Source: Aggregatilineales bacterium (GTDB lineage Bacteria > Chloroflexota > Anaerolineae > Aggregatilineales > Phototrophicaceae). From it: a stretch of 64,000 nucleotides of DNA. The notes beneath the pieces are model-generated. The model was given only the letters and a program-made list of their open reading frames with translations, did no database searches and had not been told where the DNA came from. How positions within the stretch are numbered: the stretch's first letter is position 1; every line of letters starts with the position of its first letter. The position numbers and the translations under genes were made by a program. Location of the stretch: the NCBI GenBank assembly GCA_030834905.1, contig JAUQWZ010000006.1, positions 62,001 to 126,000 on the forward strand, given 5' to 3'. Shown here in pieces: positions 25,525 to 34,161 of the stretch.

Positions 25525-26529
25525 ATGGACATCCCTATTGGTATTGTCGGTTGGGGTTCTTTCTTCCCCTCTCAAATCGAAACTGCTGGCGATTTAGCGC
25601 CGCGCACCGGCATCCCCGAAACCATCCTGCGCGAAAAGATGGGCATCCGCCAGCGCCATATCGCCTCGCCTGAAGAAACGGTGACGGTGATGGCGACCCA
25701 CGCTGCCAGCATCGCCATTCAGCGGGCGGGCATCTCGCCGGAACAGATCAACCTCGTCATCTCTCACGGCAGCGAGCACAAGGATCACCTCGTCTGGAAC
25801 GCCGCCGCCAAAGTGCAGCACAACGTGGGCGCGGTCAATGCCTACTCGTTCGAGATGTATGCGCTGTGCGCGGGCGCGCCGATAGCCATGAACACCGCCC
25901 GCGCCCTCATGCAGACCGATCCCCGGCTGAATTACGTGCTGTTGACGGCGGGTAGCCGCGAAAACGACCTGATCAATCTTCAAAATGAGCGCTCGCGCTT
26001 CATGTTCAATTTTGGCGCGGGCGGCGGCGCGATGCTGCTCCAGCGCGGGGCGCAGCAGAACATCATCCTTGGCGCATCGGCATTTACCGACGGCAGCCTG
26101 TCCGAATCGGTGATTCTCACCGAAGCTGCTATTGGCGCGGAGCCGGAGATCGTCGGCGAACTGCGCGGCAGGCTCGACGTGACCGATCCGACGTACATGG
26201 CGGAACGCCTCGGCGAAACCTCGCTCGACAACTTCGTCAAAGTCATCCGCGAAGCCGTCGAAACCAGCGGTGCCAGCCTGAACGATGTGCGCTTCCTGGG
26301 GATTACCCACATGAAGCGCTCATTCTACCTGCAAATTCTGGAGGCGGTCGGGCTGACCGCCGACCAGTCGGTCTATCTCGAAGACTACGGGCACATCCAG
26401 AGCGTCGATCAGGTGCTGACGATTGAACTTGGTCTGGCGCAGGGCAAAATTCACCCCGGCGACCTGATCGTGCTGGCGGGCGCGGGCACTGGCTACACCT
26501 GGAGCGCCATCGCGGTGCGGTGGGGGTAG
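25525..26529 (+). CDS. 3-oxoacyl-ACP synthase III (KAS III)-like condensing enzyme
   Basis: Started at 25525 (MDIPIGIVGWG), five codons inside the open frame, where the core strand of the family begins. The 334-residue thiolase-fold protein has the active Cys115 in MYALCAGAP and His262 in GITHMKRSF. At the place of the FabH Asn (GNTSAAS) it reads DYGHIQSVDQ, so His290 replaces Asn. Such HIQ-type relatives of KAS III occur beside acyl-CoA ligases. The neighbours (acyl-CoA ligase, hydrolase) suggest it condenses or transfers an acyl-CoA rather than starting normal fatty acid synthesis. Exact reaction unknown. Confidence 0.75.
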   Translation: MDIPIGIVGWGSFFPSQIETAGDLAPRTGIPETILREKMGIRQRHIASPEETVTVMATHAASIAIQRAGISPEQINLVISHGSEHKDHLVWNAAAKVQHNVGAVNAYSFEMYALCAGAPIAMNTARALMQTDPRLNYVLLTAGSRENDLINLQNERSRFMFNFGAGGGAMLLQRGAQQNIILGASAFTDGSLSESVILTEAAIGAEPEIVGELRGRLDVTDPTYMAERLGETSLDNFVKVIREAVETSGASLNDVRFLGITHMKRSFYLQILEAVGLTADQSVYLEDYGHIQSVDQVLTIELGLAQGKIHPGDLIVLAGAGTGYTWSAIAVRWG

Positions 26530-26596
26530 CGAAGTGGCAAACCTCACCCCGACCTCGCATGCGCTGTCGCGCGCAAGGTGTCAGTCGTCTCTTAGT

Positions 26597-26639
26597 CCCC
26601 TCTCCCCGTCTTGCGCGGGAGAGGGGCAGGGATGAGGGG
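26597..26639. repeat. Intergenic CCCCTCTCCCC/GGGAGAGGGG repeat
   Basis: An inverted repeat with a short spacer, then GCAGGGATGAGGGG. It is related to the copy read inside purL at 9407-9446. It is the only notable element in the gap between the KAS III-like gene and the acyl-CoA ligase gene. Confidence 0.7.
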
Positions 26640-26694
26640 TTCTTAACGCGCCCACATATAAACTGCTTTTGAATGTTGATTTTGAGGCACAGCT

Positions 26695-28275
26695 ATGATT
26701 CTTGCTTCCGATTGGATCGCCTTTCACGCTGACCGCACCCCTGAAAAACTGGCAATGATCGACCAGACGACCGGGCGGCGGTTCACCTACGGAGAGTTCA
26801 ACGACCGCGCCGCCCGCCTTGCCGGATACCTGCGGCGTGAGTGGGGGGTGCAGCCGGGCGACCGGATCGCCATTCTCGGCAAAAACTCCACCGATTATTT
26901 TGAATTTGAGTTTGCCTGCATCCGGCTGGGCGCGATGATGCTGCCGCTGAACTGGCGGCTTGCCGAGCCTGAACTGCTGTTCATCCTCAAGGACGCGGGC
27001 GCTAAAGGCATCGTCTACGACGCCGAATTTGCCGGGCGCATCCCGCCGCTGCTGGCGGGTTCGCCGGTCAGCCGGGCGCTGCGGATCGACTTCGGACAGC
27101 CGCCGGTTGACGAGCATCCCGCCTACGAAGACGCCATCGCCGCCAGCGACGAACGGGTGGTGATGAACCCGCAGACCACCCACGACACGCCGATGATGAT
27201 CATGTACACCGCTGGCACCACCGGACACCCGAAGGGCGTGATCATCACTCACGGCATGATGTTGTGGAACGCGATCAACATCACCACGCCGACCGGGCTG
27301 AATTTCAACAGCGTCTTTTACTGCGTGCTGCCCACTTTCCACATTGGCGGGCTGAACCTGTACGCCAACCCGGTGCTGCATCTTGGCGGCTGTAACATCA
27401 TCGCCCGCCAGCTTGACCCGGAACTGACGCTGCGCACCTTCGCCGACCCGGAACTGGGCGTCACCCACTTCTTCGGCGTTCCATCGGTCTATCTGTTCCT
27501 CAGCCAGCACCCCGATTTCGACTCAACCGATCTGAGCCGCATCATCTCGTGGGGCTGCGGCGGCGCGCCGCTGCCGGTCGCCCTGCTGGAAACCTACGCC
27601 AAACGGGACATCGTCATCCAGCTTGGTTTCGGCATGACCGAAACCAGCCCGACTGTTTTCCTCAATGACAGGCGGCGGGCGCTGGCGAAACCATCGTCGG
27701 TGGGCAAGCCGCTTCAGCACACCCGCGTGCGCGTCGTCACCGAAGACTTCAAGGACGTTGAGCCGGGCAAGATTGGCGAGGTGATCATCAGCGGACCCAA
27801 CATCACCCCCGGCTACTGGAACCGTCCCGATGCCAACGAAACGAGCTTCACCATCGACGAGTTTGGCAACCGCTGGATTCACAGCGGTGACGCCGGGACG
27901 GTTGATGAAGAAGGCTGCATCTACGTGGTTGACCGTTATAAGGATATGTACATCAGCGGCGGCGAAAACGTCTATCCCGCCGAAGTCGAACAGGTCATCT
28001 TCCAGCTTCCGGCAGTCGCCGACGCCGCCGTGATCGGCGTGCCGGACGCGAAATGGGGCGAAACGGGGTTAGCGGTGATCGTCCTCAAGCCCGGTGCCAG
28101 CATCAGCGCCGAGGACATTATCCAGCACTGCGTCACCTGTATCGCCAGGTTCAAAGTGCCGCGCTCAATCCGATTTGTAGAAAGCATCCCGCGCAACGCC
28201 GCTGGCAAGGTGCTCAAGCGCGAACTACGCGCCACATACACTGGACAGGCGGAGCCGAAACAGACACCAACGTAA
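26695..28275 (+). CDS. Acyl-CoA ligase (AMP-forming), fatty/aryl acid type
   Basis: The 526-residue adenylate-forming enzyme has the P-loop-like motif MYTAGTTGHPKGV near residue 177, the A5 motif GFGMTETSP near 311, the HSGDAGTVDEEG motif near 398, the hinge DRYKDMYISGGENVYPAEVE, and the catalytic Lys in AAGKVLKREL near the end. It activates a carboxylic acid to its CoA thioester through an acyl-AMP. Substrate could be a fatty, branched or aromatic acid. It follows the KAS III-like gene and shares its architecture with the ligase at 30117. Confidence 0.88.
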   Translation: MILASDWIAFHADRTPEKLAMIDQTTGRRFTYGEFNDRAARLAGYLRREWGVQPGDRIAILGKNSTDYFEFEFACIRLGAMMLPLNWRLAEPELLFILKDAGAKGIVYDAEFAGRIPPLLAGSPVSRALRIDFGQPPVDEHPAYEDAIAASDERVVMNPQTTHDTPMMIMYTAGTTGHPKGVIITHGMMLWNAINITTPTGLNFNSVFYCVLPTFHIGGLNLYANPVLHLGGCNIIARQLDPELTLRTFADPELGVTHFFGVPSVYLFLSQHPDFDSTDLSRIISWGCGGAPLPVALLETYAKRDIVIQLGFGMTETSPTVFLNDRRRALAKPSSVGKPLQHTRVRVVTEDFKDVEPGKIGEVIISGPNITPGYWNRPDANETSFTIDEFGNRWIHSGDAGTVDEEGCIYVVDRYKDMYISGGENVYPAEVEQVIFQLPAVADAAVIGVPDAKWGETGLAVIVLKPGASISAEDIIQHCVTCIARFKVPRSIRFVESIPRNAAGKVLKRELRATYTGQAEPKQTPT

Positions 28276-28276
28276 T

Positions 28277-28345
28277 GTAGGGACACGACACCGTCGTGTC
28301 CGTTGCATAAATGTCACGTCGGACACGACAATGTGGTGTCCCTAC
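28277..28345. repeat. 69-bp palindromic repeat with GTAGGGACAC arms
   Basis: GTAGGGACACG, a CGACACCGTCGTG-type inner palindrome, a spacer, then CGGACACGACAATGTGGTGTCCCTAC-like mirror arm. The outer arms are GTAGGGACAC and GTGTCCCTAC. It lies just before the ribosome site of the hydrolase gene. It has the same two-armed plan as 31716-31798 and half of it recurs at 59721. Confidence 0.85.
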
Positions 28346-28374
28346 TTGAAACGATCTTAACAGGAGACTGCATT

Positions 28375-29442
28375 ATGCCCATTCCAACACTGCCTGGCAT
28401 TACCGCCACCACCGTCACTACGCCGCGCATTACCACGCGAGTCCTGTTCAGCGGAGCCGAAGACGGCACGCCGGTGCTGTTCCTGCACGGCAACGCCTCA
28501 TCGGCGACGTTCTGGGAAGAGACGATGCTGGCGCTGCCCGCAGGCTACCGCGCCATCGCTCCCGATCAGCGCGGCTACGGTGACGCCGACCATAACGTGA
28601 AGATCGATGCCACGCGCGGCACCGGCGATCTCGCCGACGACGCCGCTGCCCTGCTCGATCATCTTGGCTATGCCAAAGCGCACGTCGTCGGACATTCGGC
28701 GGGCGGTTCGGTTATCTGGCGGATGCTGATGGATTACCCCGAACGCTTCCTGTCGGTCACGCTGGCTGCGCCCGGCTCGCCTTATGGTTTTGGCGGCACC
28801 AAGGATTTAGAGGGAACGCCCTGCTTCGATGACTTCGCTGGTTCGGGCGGCGGTGTCGTCAGCCAGCAGTTCACGCAGGCAATCGCCGAAGGCGACCGCA
28901 GCGACACCCCAACCTCGCCGCGCGGAGTCATGAACGCCTATTACTGGAAGCCGCCGTTCAAGCCCGCCCGCGAAGAAGAACTGCTGTCTTCACTGCTTTC
29001 GGAACACGTCGGCGGGCAGGAATATCCGGGCGATATCGTCCCATCAGCCAACTGGCCCACCGCCGCGCCCGGCGTCTGGGGACCGGCGAATATGCTGTCG
29101 CCCAGGTACACCGGCGACGTGAGCAGGCTTTATCGCATCGAGCCGAAGCCGTCCATCCTGTGGATTCGCGGCAGTGACGACCAGATCGTTGGCGACGCTT
29201 CGCTGTTCGACATGGGCACGCTCGGATCGCTCGGCGCAGTTCCCGGCTGGCCCGGCGCGGAAGTCTTCCCGCCGCAGCCGATGGTCGGGCAGACGCGGGC
29301 GGTGCTGGAGCAGTATCAGGCGGCTGGCGGGCGCTATCAGGAAATTGTCCTGCCGGAAACCGGACACACGCCGTACATCGAAAAGCCGGAAGCTTTCAAT
29401 CGGGCGTTCCACGCCCATCTGGAAGCGACAAAAGCCGAATAG
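28375..29442 (+). CDS. Alpha/beta hydrolase
   Basis: The ATG at 28375 (MPIPTLPG) has AGGAG well placed upstream; the longer frame would read through the palindromic repeat. The 355-residue protein has the oxyanion segment VLFLHGNASSATFW, the nucleophile elbow VVGHSAGGSV (Ser about residue 106) and the catalytic His in ETGHTPYIEKPE near residue 332. A long lid-like insert lies between the nucleophile and the acid. It could be an esterase, haloalkane- or epoxide-type hydrolase, or a C-C bond hydrolase; nothing in the sequence decides. No signal peptide is seen. Confidence 0.82.
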   Translation: MPIPTLPGITATTVTTPRITTRVLFSGAEDGTPVLFLHGNASSATFWEETMLALPAGYRAIAPDQRGYGDADHNVKIDATRGTGDLADDAAALLDHLGYAKAHVVGHSAGGSVIWRMLMDYPERFLSVTLAAPGSPYGFGGTKDLEGTPCFDDFAGSGGGVVSQQFTQAIAEGDRSDTPTSPRGVMNAYYWKPPFKPAREEELLSSLLSEHVGGQEYPGDIVPSANWPTAAPGVWGPANMLSPRYTGDVSRLYRIEPKPSILWIRGSDDQIVGDASLFDMGTLGSLGAVPGWPGAEVFPPQPMVGQTRAVLEQYQAAGGRYQEIVLPETGHTPYIEKPEAFNRAFHAHLEATKAE

Positions 29443-29483
29443 AATCGCCGGAAGGGGTGCTGTCCGTCACTGAAGGCGCATAA

Positions 29484-29586
29484 GTGGGATGAGGTAATAT
29501 TAGCCGCCGCAGCAAACGAACCATAATCGTTGGTTCGCCAGCGGTTTTGAATCTTTTGAAGCTGCGGCGGTAGAAAACTGTCCCAC
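29484..29586. repeat. Nested inverted repeats upstream of the Lrp/AsnC gene
   Basis: Three nested stems: GTGGGA/TCCCAC (29484-29489, 29581-29586), CCGCCGCAGC/GCTGCGGCGG (29504-29513, 29561-29570) and CGAACCA/TGGTTCG (29517-29523, 29531-29537). The whole would fold as one branched hairpin or cruciform. It ends 22 nt before the regulator gene. It may be a leader RNA or a miniature repeat. Confidence 0.65.
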
Positions 29587-29608
29587 ATACAATGAGTCGA
29601 AAACGCGG

Positions 29609-30088
29609 ATGAGCACCTTAATTGACAAAGGCTTTGATCAACTCGATTACGCCATTTTGAAGGAATTGCAGGTCAATGGGCGGGTGAGCGTCGCCGATTT
29701 AGGGCGAAAAATCCACCTGTCCGCGCCAGCGGTCTACCAGCGCATCAAGCGCATGGAACGCGCGGGCGTCATCCGGCAGTATGTCGCGTTGATCGACCGT
29801 GAAGCGGCAGGTTACGACGTGATCTGCTTCATCCGCGTCAGCATCCAGCCGCATACCAACGAACAGTTGGCGGATATGCAGGCGCGAATGGATGGGCTGC
29901 CGAGTGTGCTGGAGTGTTACCACACGGCAGGCGGTTCAGACCTGCTGCTGAAGGTAGCGGCGCACAATCATAAAGACCTTGATGAGTTCATCCGTCTGCA
30001 CCTGATGACCATCAGCGGCATCGAGCGCATCGAAACCAGCATCGTGCTGCGCGAAATGAAAACGACGACGGCTCTGGCGTTGAAGTGA
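29609..30088 (+). CDS. Lrp/AsnC-family transcriptional regulator
   Basis: The 159-residue protein has an N-terminal winged helix-turn-helix (DYAILKELQVNGRVSVADLG, then SAPAVYQRIKRMERAGVI) and a C-terminal RAM-type ligand domain (CFIRVSIQPHTNEQL, then CYHTAGGSDLLLKV). Lrp-like proteins sense amino acids or related small molecules as octamers. It sits between acyl-CoA ligase genes and a Liv-type transporter operon, so it probably controls this group. Nested inverted repeats lie directly upstream. Confidence 0.9.
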   Translation: MSTLIDKGFDQLDYAILKELQVNGRVSVADLGRKIHLSAPAVYQRIKRMERAGVIRQYVALIDREAAGYDVICFIRVSIQPHTNEQLADMQARMDGLPSVLECYHTAGGSDLLLKVAAHNHKDLDEFIRLHLMTISGIERIETSIVLREMKTTTALALK

Positions 30089-30116
30089 AAGTAACGCTTG
30101 TTTCAGGACAAAGAGA

Positions 30117-31670
30117 ATGTATGTAGGCGATTATTTAGGGCGGCGCGCGATCTACTCGCCCGACCAGCTTGCCGTGGTGGACGCGGGCAAAACCCCTCAC
30201 CGCACTTTTACCTACAGTGAACTGAACAACCGCGCCAACCGCCTGGCGAACTGGCTGCGCGACGGCGCGGGCATCCAGAAGGGCGACCGCGTCGCGGTGC
30301 TCGCCTTCGACGGCGTGGAGTTTCTCGACACGTTTTTTGCCTGCGGCAAGCTCGGCGCGATCCTCGTCGGGCTGAACCGCCGCCTGCACTGGCGCGAGCT
30401 GCTGGCGCTGATCGAAAAGACCACGCCAACGGTGCTGGTCTTCTCAGATGAATTCGCCGAAGCCGCCGCCAGCATCGCCGAAAACACCACCATCGTCAAG
30501 CACTACCTGCACATTGAAGGCAGCGGCATTCCCAACAGCCGTTATTTTGAAAAGACGCTGATCGATTCGGTGCTGCGCCCGGTCACGACCGAGGATGTCA
30601 CCGAAGAGGATATCGCCTGTCTGATCTTCACCGGCGGCACGACCGGAATGCCCAAAGCCGCGCAAATCAGCCACCGCATGATCGGCTGGAACACGCTCAA
30701 CACCGTGATCCACGATCTCCAGCATGGCGACGTGACCGTGAACACCTTCCCGCTGTTCCACACTGGCGGTTTGCTGGTCTATACCATGCCGCTGCTCATT
30801 CTTGGCGGTACGGTTGTCCTCACCCGCCGCTTCGACGCCGAGCAGTTACTCACCCTGCTGGACGAATACGCGGCGACGGTTTACGCGGGCGTGCCGACGA
30901 TGTATCAGATGATGGCGTCCGCGCCCAACTGGGATCGCGCCGATCTGAGCAATCTGCGCTTCTGTACCAGCGGCGGCGCGCCGCTGCCCGTCAGCCTGGT
31001 GGAGAAGTTCCAGCGCGAAAAAGGCGTGCAGTTCAAGCAGGGCTTTGGCATGTCGGAGTTTGGTCCCGGCGTGTTCGCGCTGGCGCAGGAAGACGCCATT
31101 CGCAAGGCGGGCAGCATCGGACGACCCAACTTCTTCGTCGATGCCCGCATCGTGGACGAGCACAATCAGCCGCTGCCCCCCGGCGAAGTTGGAGAGTTGG
31201 TGCTGCGCGGTCCTTCGATGTGTACTGGCTATTTCAACGATCCCGAAGCCAGCAGCGAAGTTGTGGACGAATACGGCTGGTTTCACACCGGCGATCTGGC
31301 GACGATGGACGAACATTCCTACTACACCATCCTCGACCGCAAGAAGGATATGTATATCAGCGGCGGCGAGAACATCTACCCCAACGAGATCGAGCAGGTG
31401 CTGTACAAACATCCGGCGGTTGAAATGTGCGCCGTCGTCGGCGTGCCGGAGCCAAAGTGGGGAGAAGTTGGCAAAGCCTTTGTCGTACTCAAGGCAGGGG
31501 CGAAAGCCAGCGCCGACGAACTAATCGCCCATATGCACCACCATCTGGCGGGCTACAAAGTTCCAAAGACAATTGCGTTTCGAGACAGCCTGCCGGTTTC
31601 CGCGGCGGGCAAAATCCTCAAGCGCGAGCTGGTATCGCAGGCAAGCGAAGCTGAACGCTTCGAGGCGTAA
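30117..31670 (+). CDS. Acyl-CoA ligase (AMP-forming), second copy
   Basis: The 517-residue adenylate-forming enzyme has IFTGGTTGMPKAAQIS near residue 165, GFGMSEFGPG near 309, HTGDLATMDEHSY, the hinge DRKKDMYISGGENIYPNEIE, and the catalytic Lys in AAGKILKREL. It is related to but clearly distinct from the ligase at 26695. It lies 28 nt after the Lrp-like regulator and upstream of a Liv-type transporter, which suggests that the transported compound is an acid activated here. The substrate is unknown. Confidence 0.88.
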   Translation: MYVGDYLGRRAIYSPDQLAVVDAGKTPHRTFTYSELNNRANRLANWLRDGAGIQKGDRVAVLAFDGVEFLDTFFACGKLGAILVGLNRRLHWRELLALIEKTTPTVLVFSDEFAEAAASIAENTTIVKHYLHIEGSGIPNSRYFEKTLIDSVLRPVTTEDVTEEDIACLIFTGGTTGMPKAAQISHRMIGWNTLNTVIHDLQHGDVTVNTFPLFHTGGLLVYTMPLLILGGTVVLTRRFDAEQLLTLLDEYAATVYAGVPTMYQMMASAPNWDRADLSNLRFCTSGGAPLPVSLVEKFQREKGVQFKQGFGMSEFGPGVFALAQEDAIRKAGSIGRPNFFVDARIVDEHNQPLPPGEVGELVLRGPSMCTGYFNDPEASSEVVDEYGWFHTGDLATMDEHSYYTILDRKKDMYISGGENIYPNEIEQVLYKHPAVEMCAVVGVPEPKWGEVGKAFVVLKAGAKASADELIAHMHHHLAGYKVPKTIAFRDSLPVSAAGKILKRELVSQASEAERFEA

Positions 31671-31678
31671 CCTGCGGG

Positions 31679-31832
31679 TGATTTGATGTAGTTTCACAAA
31701 ATAATACGGGTTTTCCGTAGGGACACGTACATACTGCGTATGCTTTATCGTGTCCGTCTTATGGCGACCTTTCGGACACCATGTATGGTGTCCCTACGCG
31801 CACCGTATTTATCACTGGACTGCATCAAATCA
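31679..31832. repeat. 154-bp compound palindrome with internal GTAGGGACAC element
   Basis: Outer arms TGATTTGATGTAGT/ACTGCATCAAATCA (31679-31692, 31819-31832; one mismatch), middle arms AATACGG/CCGTATT (31703-31709, 31803-31809) and inner arms CGTAGGGACAC/GTGTCCCTACG (31716-31726, 31788-31798). Inside are GTGTCCG/CGGACAC. The inner unit has the same plan as 28277-28345, as if inserted into an older palindrome. It fills most of the gap between the ligase gene and the binding-protein gene. Confidence 0.85.
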
Positions 31833-31917
31833 GCCTCACAATGTTGTGTGGAATAGCGCGGTCAATACAGCCGCTTATTCAAAATGGGTGGACTAGACGA
31901 TTCTTTGTGGAGGAAAA

Positions 31918-33222
31918 ATGCGTAAACAGTTTCTAATTCTCGCCGTACTTCTGTTAAGCCTGTTCGCGGGTGTGGTTTCCGCGCAGGACGCAGAGCCGCT
32001 GCGTATTGGCTTGATGACCGACCAATCGGGCGCGCTCACTATCTATGGCTTCGAGCTGGAATACGGCTTCAAGCTTGGCTTGCTCTACGCCGCCGGACTC
32101 GATCCCGCCGACTATGACAACGACGTTGACGCCGCGCTGGCGGATGTCGTCATCGGTGGTCGTCCGGTCGAGGTGCTGGTGCGCGATAACGGGGGTGATG
32201 CCGACACCGCCGCCAGCCAGGCGCGCGAACTCATCGAGCAGGAAGGCGTCGAGCTTCTGGTTGGCGCGCCCAGCTCCGGCGTGACTCTGTCGCTCCAGCA
32301 GGTCGCGCTCGACAACGACGTGATCCTGTTCGCGGCACCCGGCGCTTCACCCGCCATCACCGGCGCGAACTTTAACGAGAATACCTTCCGCGTCTGCCGC
32401 AACACCTTCCAGGACTCGGCGGCGCTGGCGTCCTTCGCCACCGAAGGTCTGGGCACCGACTGGGTCATTCTGGCAGCCGATTACGACTTTGGGCGGTCTT
32501 CCGCCGACGCCTTCAACGCGGTACTCGGCGCGGCTGGCGTGAACTTCGTGCAGGAAACGATCTATGCGCCGCTGGAAACCACCGACTTCACGCCCTATCT
32601 TCAGGCAGTGCTGAACAGCGGCGCGGACGTGCTGCTGCCCATCTGGGCGGGTGACACCTCGGTGACGCTCTATCAGCAGTTGAGCGAACTGGGCGTGCAG
32701 GATCAGATGATCGTCGTCGGGGCGTTCAACTCCAACGACATCGTCGCCGTCAGCGATCCCAGCACCATCGGCTCGGTGGCGTTCATCGTCTATCACTACA
32801 GCTTCCCGCAGAACGAAGCCAACGACTGGCTGGTCGAGAAGCACCGCGCCGCCTACGACGACGTGCCCGACCTGTTCACGGAATGCGCCTTCGCAACCGC
32901 CCAGGCGCTGGTGCAGGGTGTTGAAGCGACGGCTGGCGATACGCTGCCCGACGCGCTCATTCCGGCGCTCGAAGGCATGTTCTTTGAAGGTCCCAAGGGC
33001 ACTTATGCCATCCGCCCGTCAGATCATCAGGCGATGGTGCCGATGTATATCGCCCAGCTAACCAACCTGGACGATCCCGATTTTGACTTCTACGACCTGC
33101 TGGGCGAAGTCCCCGCAACCGAGACGATCCCGCCGGTGATGCTGCCGGAAGCCTATGCGGATCGGCTTGAGATGGACGAAGCCTTCATGGAAGAATTCCT
33201 GGCAAGCGCGGAAGCCGAGTAG
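31918..33222 (+). CDS. Liv-type substrate-binding protein, second system
   Basis: The 434-residue protein begins with a signal peptide (MRKQFLILAVLLLSLFAGVVSA, cleaved before QDAEP) and continues with the type I binding fold: LRIGLMTDQSGALTIYGFE, LVGAPSSGVTLSLQQVA, and VILAADYDFGRSSADAF. The ribosome site GGAGG lies just before the ATG. It heads a plus-strand operon with two ATPases and two permeases. Because the operon adjoins acyl-CoA ligases, the ligand may be an aromatic or other carboxylic acid rather than an amino acid; this is inference. Confidence 0.9.
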   Translation: MRKQFLILAVLLLSLFAGVVSAQDAEPLRIGLMTDQSGALTIYGFELEYGFKLGLLYAAGLDPADYDNDVDAALADVVIGGRPVEVLVRDNGGDADTAASQARELIEQEGVELLVGAPSSGVTLSLQQVALDNDVILFAAPGASPAITGANFNENTFRVCRNTFQDSAALASFATEGLGTDWVILAADYDFGRSSADAFNAVLGAAGVNFVQETIYAPLETTDFTPYLQAVLNSGADVLLPIWAGDTSVTLYQQLSELGVQDQMIVVGAFNSNDIVAVSDPSTIGSVAFIVYHYSFPQNEANDWLVEKHRAAYDDVPDLFTECAFATAQALVQGVEATAGDTLPDALIPALEGMFFEGPKGTYAIRPSDHQAMVPMYIAQLTNLDDPDFDFYDLLGEVPATETIPPVMLPEAYADRLEMDEAFMEEFLASAEAE

Positions 33223-33233
33223 TCAGCAGATTA

Positions 33234-33267
33234 GCTACAGGGGCAGGGCAAATCCTGCCCCTGTAGC
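33234..33267 (+). repeat. Hairpin after the second binding-protein gene
   Basis: Perfect 14-bp stem, 33234-33247 with 33254-33267, loop GCAAAT. It has no T run. It occupies the same place as the hairpin after livJ in the first system and may likewise raise binding-protein level over the other subunits. Confidence 0.75.
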
Positions 33268-33318
33268 AATTGTTTGCAGTTCAATATCGTTTTTGTTTTC
33301 TAAACCAGGCTTTATTGC

Positions 33319-34095
33319 ATGTCTGAAATAATTCTGGAAGCGCAGAACCTACGGAAAGAATTTGGCGGGCTGATCGCCGTTGACGACGTCACGCTGCGGG
33401 TCACGCGCGGCAGCACGCACTCGATCATCGGTCCCAACGGGGCAGGCAAGACAACGCTGTTCAACCTGCTCACTGGCAAGTACAGCCCGACGCGCGGCAC
33501 AGTGCTGTTCAAGGGACAGGACGTGACTCACGCGCCAGTTCACCGGCGTCCTCACATGGGCATGGGACGCTCGTTCCAGATCACCAACATCTTCCCCAAC
33601 TTGACGGTGCTCGAAAATGTTCGTCTCGCCGCGCAGGCGTTGAGCAGCGACAGCTTCCGTTTCCTGCGCCGCGCCGAATCCTTCACCAACTATGTGGATC
33701 GGGCGCGCGCGGCGCTGGCGCTGGTTGGGCTGGAATCGATGGCGGAAACACCCGCGCTGGTGCTGCCACACGGCGGCAAGCGCAAGCTGGAACTGGCGAT
33801 TTTGCTGGCAGCCGAACCCGAACTGATGCTGCTCGATGAACCGACTGCCGGTATGGCGTCTGAGCAGGTGCCGGAACTCATGCGCACTATCGAGACGATC
33901 CGCCAGCAGGGAAACAAGACGATTGTCCTGGTGGAACACAACATGAACGTCGTCATGAACATCTCAGACCGCATCACGGTGATGCACATCGGGCGGGTGC
34001 TGGCGGAAGGCACGCCGGCGGAAATCTCGCACAACAATTCGGTGCAGAGCGTTTATCTGGGCGAATTGTACGATCTGCCAAGGGCGGAAAACTGA
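33319..34095 (+). CDS. Liv-type ABC transporter ATPase (LivG-like), second system
   Basis: The 258-residue ATPase has Walker [37 protein letters not shown], signature LPHGGKRKLELAILLA, and Walker B LMLLDEPTAGMASE. It ends with an SD-like polar tail. It belongs to the same operon as the binding protein at 31918. The signature HGGKRK departs from LSGGQ, as often seen in LivG. Confidence 0.92.
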   Translation: MSEIILEAQNLRKEFGGLIAVDDVTLRVTRGSTHSIIGPNGAGKTTLFNLLTGKYSPTRGTVLFKGQDVTHAPVHRRPHMGMGRSFQITNIFPNLTVLENVRLAAQALSSDSFRFLRRAESFTNYVDRARAALALVGLESMAETPALVLPHGGKRKLELAILLAAEPELMLLDEPTAGMASEQVPELMRTIETIRQQGNKTIVLVEHNMNVVMNISDRITVMHIGRVLAEGTPAEISHNNSVQSVYLGELYDLPRAEN

Positions 34096-34115
34096 TGCAA
34101 ACTGGAAATCAACGT

Positions 34116-34140
34116 GTAGGGCAGCCCGCCGCGCCCCTAC
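34116..34140. repeat. Degenerate GTAGGG...CCCCTAC repeat
   Basis: GTAGGGCAG, CCCGCCG, CGCCCCTAC: a 25-bp worn member of the GTAGGGGCG family, in the gap between the two ATPase genes. It comes directly before the start region of the downstream gene. Confidence 0.6.
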
Positions 34141-34161
34141 GAGATGATGTGGAAACGTAAA

